From Porphyromonadaceae bacterium (GTDB lineage: Bacteria; Bacteroidota; Bacteroidia; Bacteroidales; CAMTPD01): 7,371 bases of DNA. Positions within the stretch are counted from its first letter, which is position 1, and each line of letters begins with the position of its first letter. The stretch is from contig DLYT01000033.1 of NCBI GenBank assembly GCA_003447595.1, forward strand, positions 3,725 to 11,095, in the 5' to 3' direction. Shown one piece after another: positions 6,419 through 7,371 of this stretch. Below the pieces are notes generated by a model, which was not told the origin of the DNA, did no database searches, and worked only from the letters and a program-made list of their open reading frames with translations. The position numbers and the translations under genes were made by a program.

Positions 6419-7371
6419 ATGAAAGTAAGAAACCTTATTCTAATTTCAAGTAGCTGCTTTCTTTCTGTCTTCTCATCCATGAATGCACAGACCAAAGCAC
6501 CGGTCGAATACGTAAATCCTTACATGGGTAATATCAGTCACCTGCTAGTTCCTACATTTCCGACCATCCATCTACCCAATAGTATGCTGCGAGTGTATCC
6601 CGAGCGTGGCGACTTTACAGGTGATCTGTTACACGGACTTCCCATTATTGTTACAAGTCACCGGGGAAGTTCGGCTTTTAAGCTTTCGCCCTTTCAAGGG
6701 AAAATTACAGATATCACCCCTGTAAATGCGATGAGTTACGACAATGAAGTCATAAAGCCTTATTACTACAAAGTACGACTTGATGAAATGCAAACGGACA
6801 TACAGTTTGCTCCGTCTCATCAAAGTGCGATGTACCAAATCAACTTCGAGAAACCCGACTCGGCTTTTCTTGTACTTAGCACTTCTAATGGCCGGTTATC
6901 CTGTGATAAGAATACAATCAGCGGATACCAAAACCTAGATAATAACACTAAAGTTTATGTGTATTTAGAATTAAGTAAAAAGCCTATCGATTGCAATACC
7001 ATTGCTACGGATAAGGGTGCTTATACAGTTGTTGCATTAGGCAAGAATACCAACAACGTAACGGTAAAGTATGGCATCTCTTTTATCGATGCCACACAAG
7101 CAAAGAAAAACATGGTACGAGAACTTAACAGCAAAGATCTCAATACCATTGTAGCTGAAGGTGCCGATGCATGGAATAATGTATTGGACAAAATTGAGGT
7201 TACAGGCAATGAAAACGATAAAACCATCTTTTACACGTCGCTTTACAGGTGCTTTGAAAGACCTGTAAATATCAGTGAAGACGGCCGCTATTTTAGCGCC
7301 TTTGACGGCAAAATACACGAAGATAATGGGACTCCTTTCTATACCGACGACTGGATTTGGGACACATATCG
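6419..7371 (+). CDS. GH92 family alpha-mannosidase, secreted (3' truncated by window edge)
   Basis: The frame stays open to the end of the window, giving 317 complete codons of a protein whose family usually has over 700 residues. A signal peptide is present (MKVRN, hydrophobic core 6-19, likely cleavage after A23), so it should reach the periplasm or surface. The N-terminal beta-sandwich domain of GH92 begins at EYVNPYMGN (30-38). The second domain starts at FYTSLYRCFERPVN (271-284) and the FYTDDWIWDTYR segment (307-318), a GH92 hallmark with W314 and D315. GH92 enzymes are calcium-dependent inverting exo-alpha-mannosidases; the catalytic acids and calcium ligands lie beyond the window. The usual His-Gly-His-x-Phe-Pro-Gly-type stretch after the first motif is replaced by HLLVPTFPTIHLPNSMLRVYP (41-61), which marks a distinct subgroup, so linkage specificity cannot be stated. 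It is divergent from the DUF6438-like gene; a weak -7-like TATATTTA is at 6351-6358. Confidence 0.9.
   Translation, partial: MKVRNLILISSSCFLSVFSSMNAQTKAPVEYVNPYMGNISHLLVPTFPTIHLPNSMLRVYPERGDFTGDLLHGLPIIVTSHRGSSAFKLSPFQGKITDITPVNAMSYDNEVIKPYYYKVRLDEMQTDIQFAPSHQSAMYQINFEKPDSAFLVLSTSNGRLSCDKNTISGYQNLDNNTKVYVYLELSKKPIDCNTIATDKGAYTVVALGKNTNNVTVKYGISFIDATQAKKNMVRELNSKDLNTIVAEGADAWNNVLDKIEVTGNENDKTIFYTSLYRCFERPVNISEDGRYFSAFDGKIHEDNGTPFYTDDWIWDTY

Overview
The window looks like chromosomal DNA from a gut-type anaerobe of the order Bacteroidales, most likely Bacteroides or a close relative. The evidence is family content: a secreted GH92 alpha-mannosidase, an HzsA-related protein, a DUF3667 zinc-ribbon membrane protein and a DUF6438-like protein. 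Start codons also lack Shine-Dalgarno sequences, and one promoter fits the Bacteroides TTTG / TAnnTTTG pattern. The species cannot be fixed from the sequence alone.

Layout, left to right. (1) Positions 1-1958 hold the 3' part of an HzsA-related protein with two CXXCH haem-attachment motifs. It is followed after 30 bases by an iron-containing alcohol dehydrogenase of the YqhD/BDH type (1989-3182). A perfect 19-bp-stem hairpin (3182-3225) closes this unit. (2) Positions 3324-5677 carry three same-strand genes about 100 bases apart: a DUF3667 membrane protein, a small secreted protein I do not recognise, and a divergent TerC/Alx-family membrane protein. (3) A symmetrical hairpin (5693-5738) separates TerC from a convergent minus-strand gene (5749-6276) that resembles DUF6438 proteins. 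(4) A 142-base divergent intergenic region with a recognisable minus-strand promoter leads into the 5' part of a secreted GH92 glycosidase (6419 to the window end).

How the genes may work together. The HzsA-related protein and the dehydrogenase share a strand, a short gap and a terminator, so they are probably co-transcribed; any shared redox pathway is inference. The DUF3667, small secreted and TerC genes may be one envelope or metal-homeostasis unit, but nothing in the sequence proves it. The GH92 gene probably starts a separate glycan-degradation unit that continues past the window.

The points most worth a second look are these: a protein built like the anammox hydrazine synthase alpha subunit in a gut-type Bacteroidales; a TerC protein that has lost acidic residues normally conserved in its second metal motif; an orphan small secreted protein; and a GH92 enzyme with an unusual N-terminal motif. 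I saw no tRNA, rRNA, CRISPR array, insertion sequence or phage gene.
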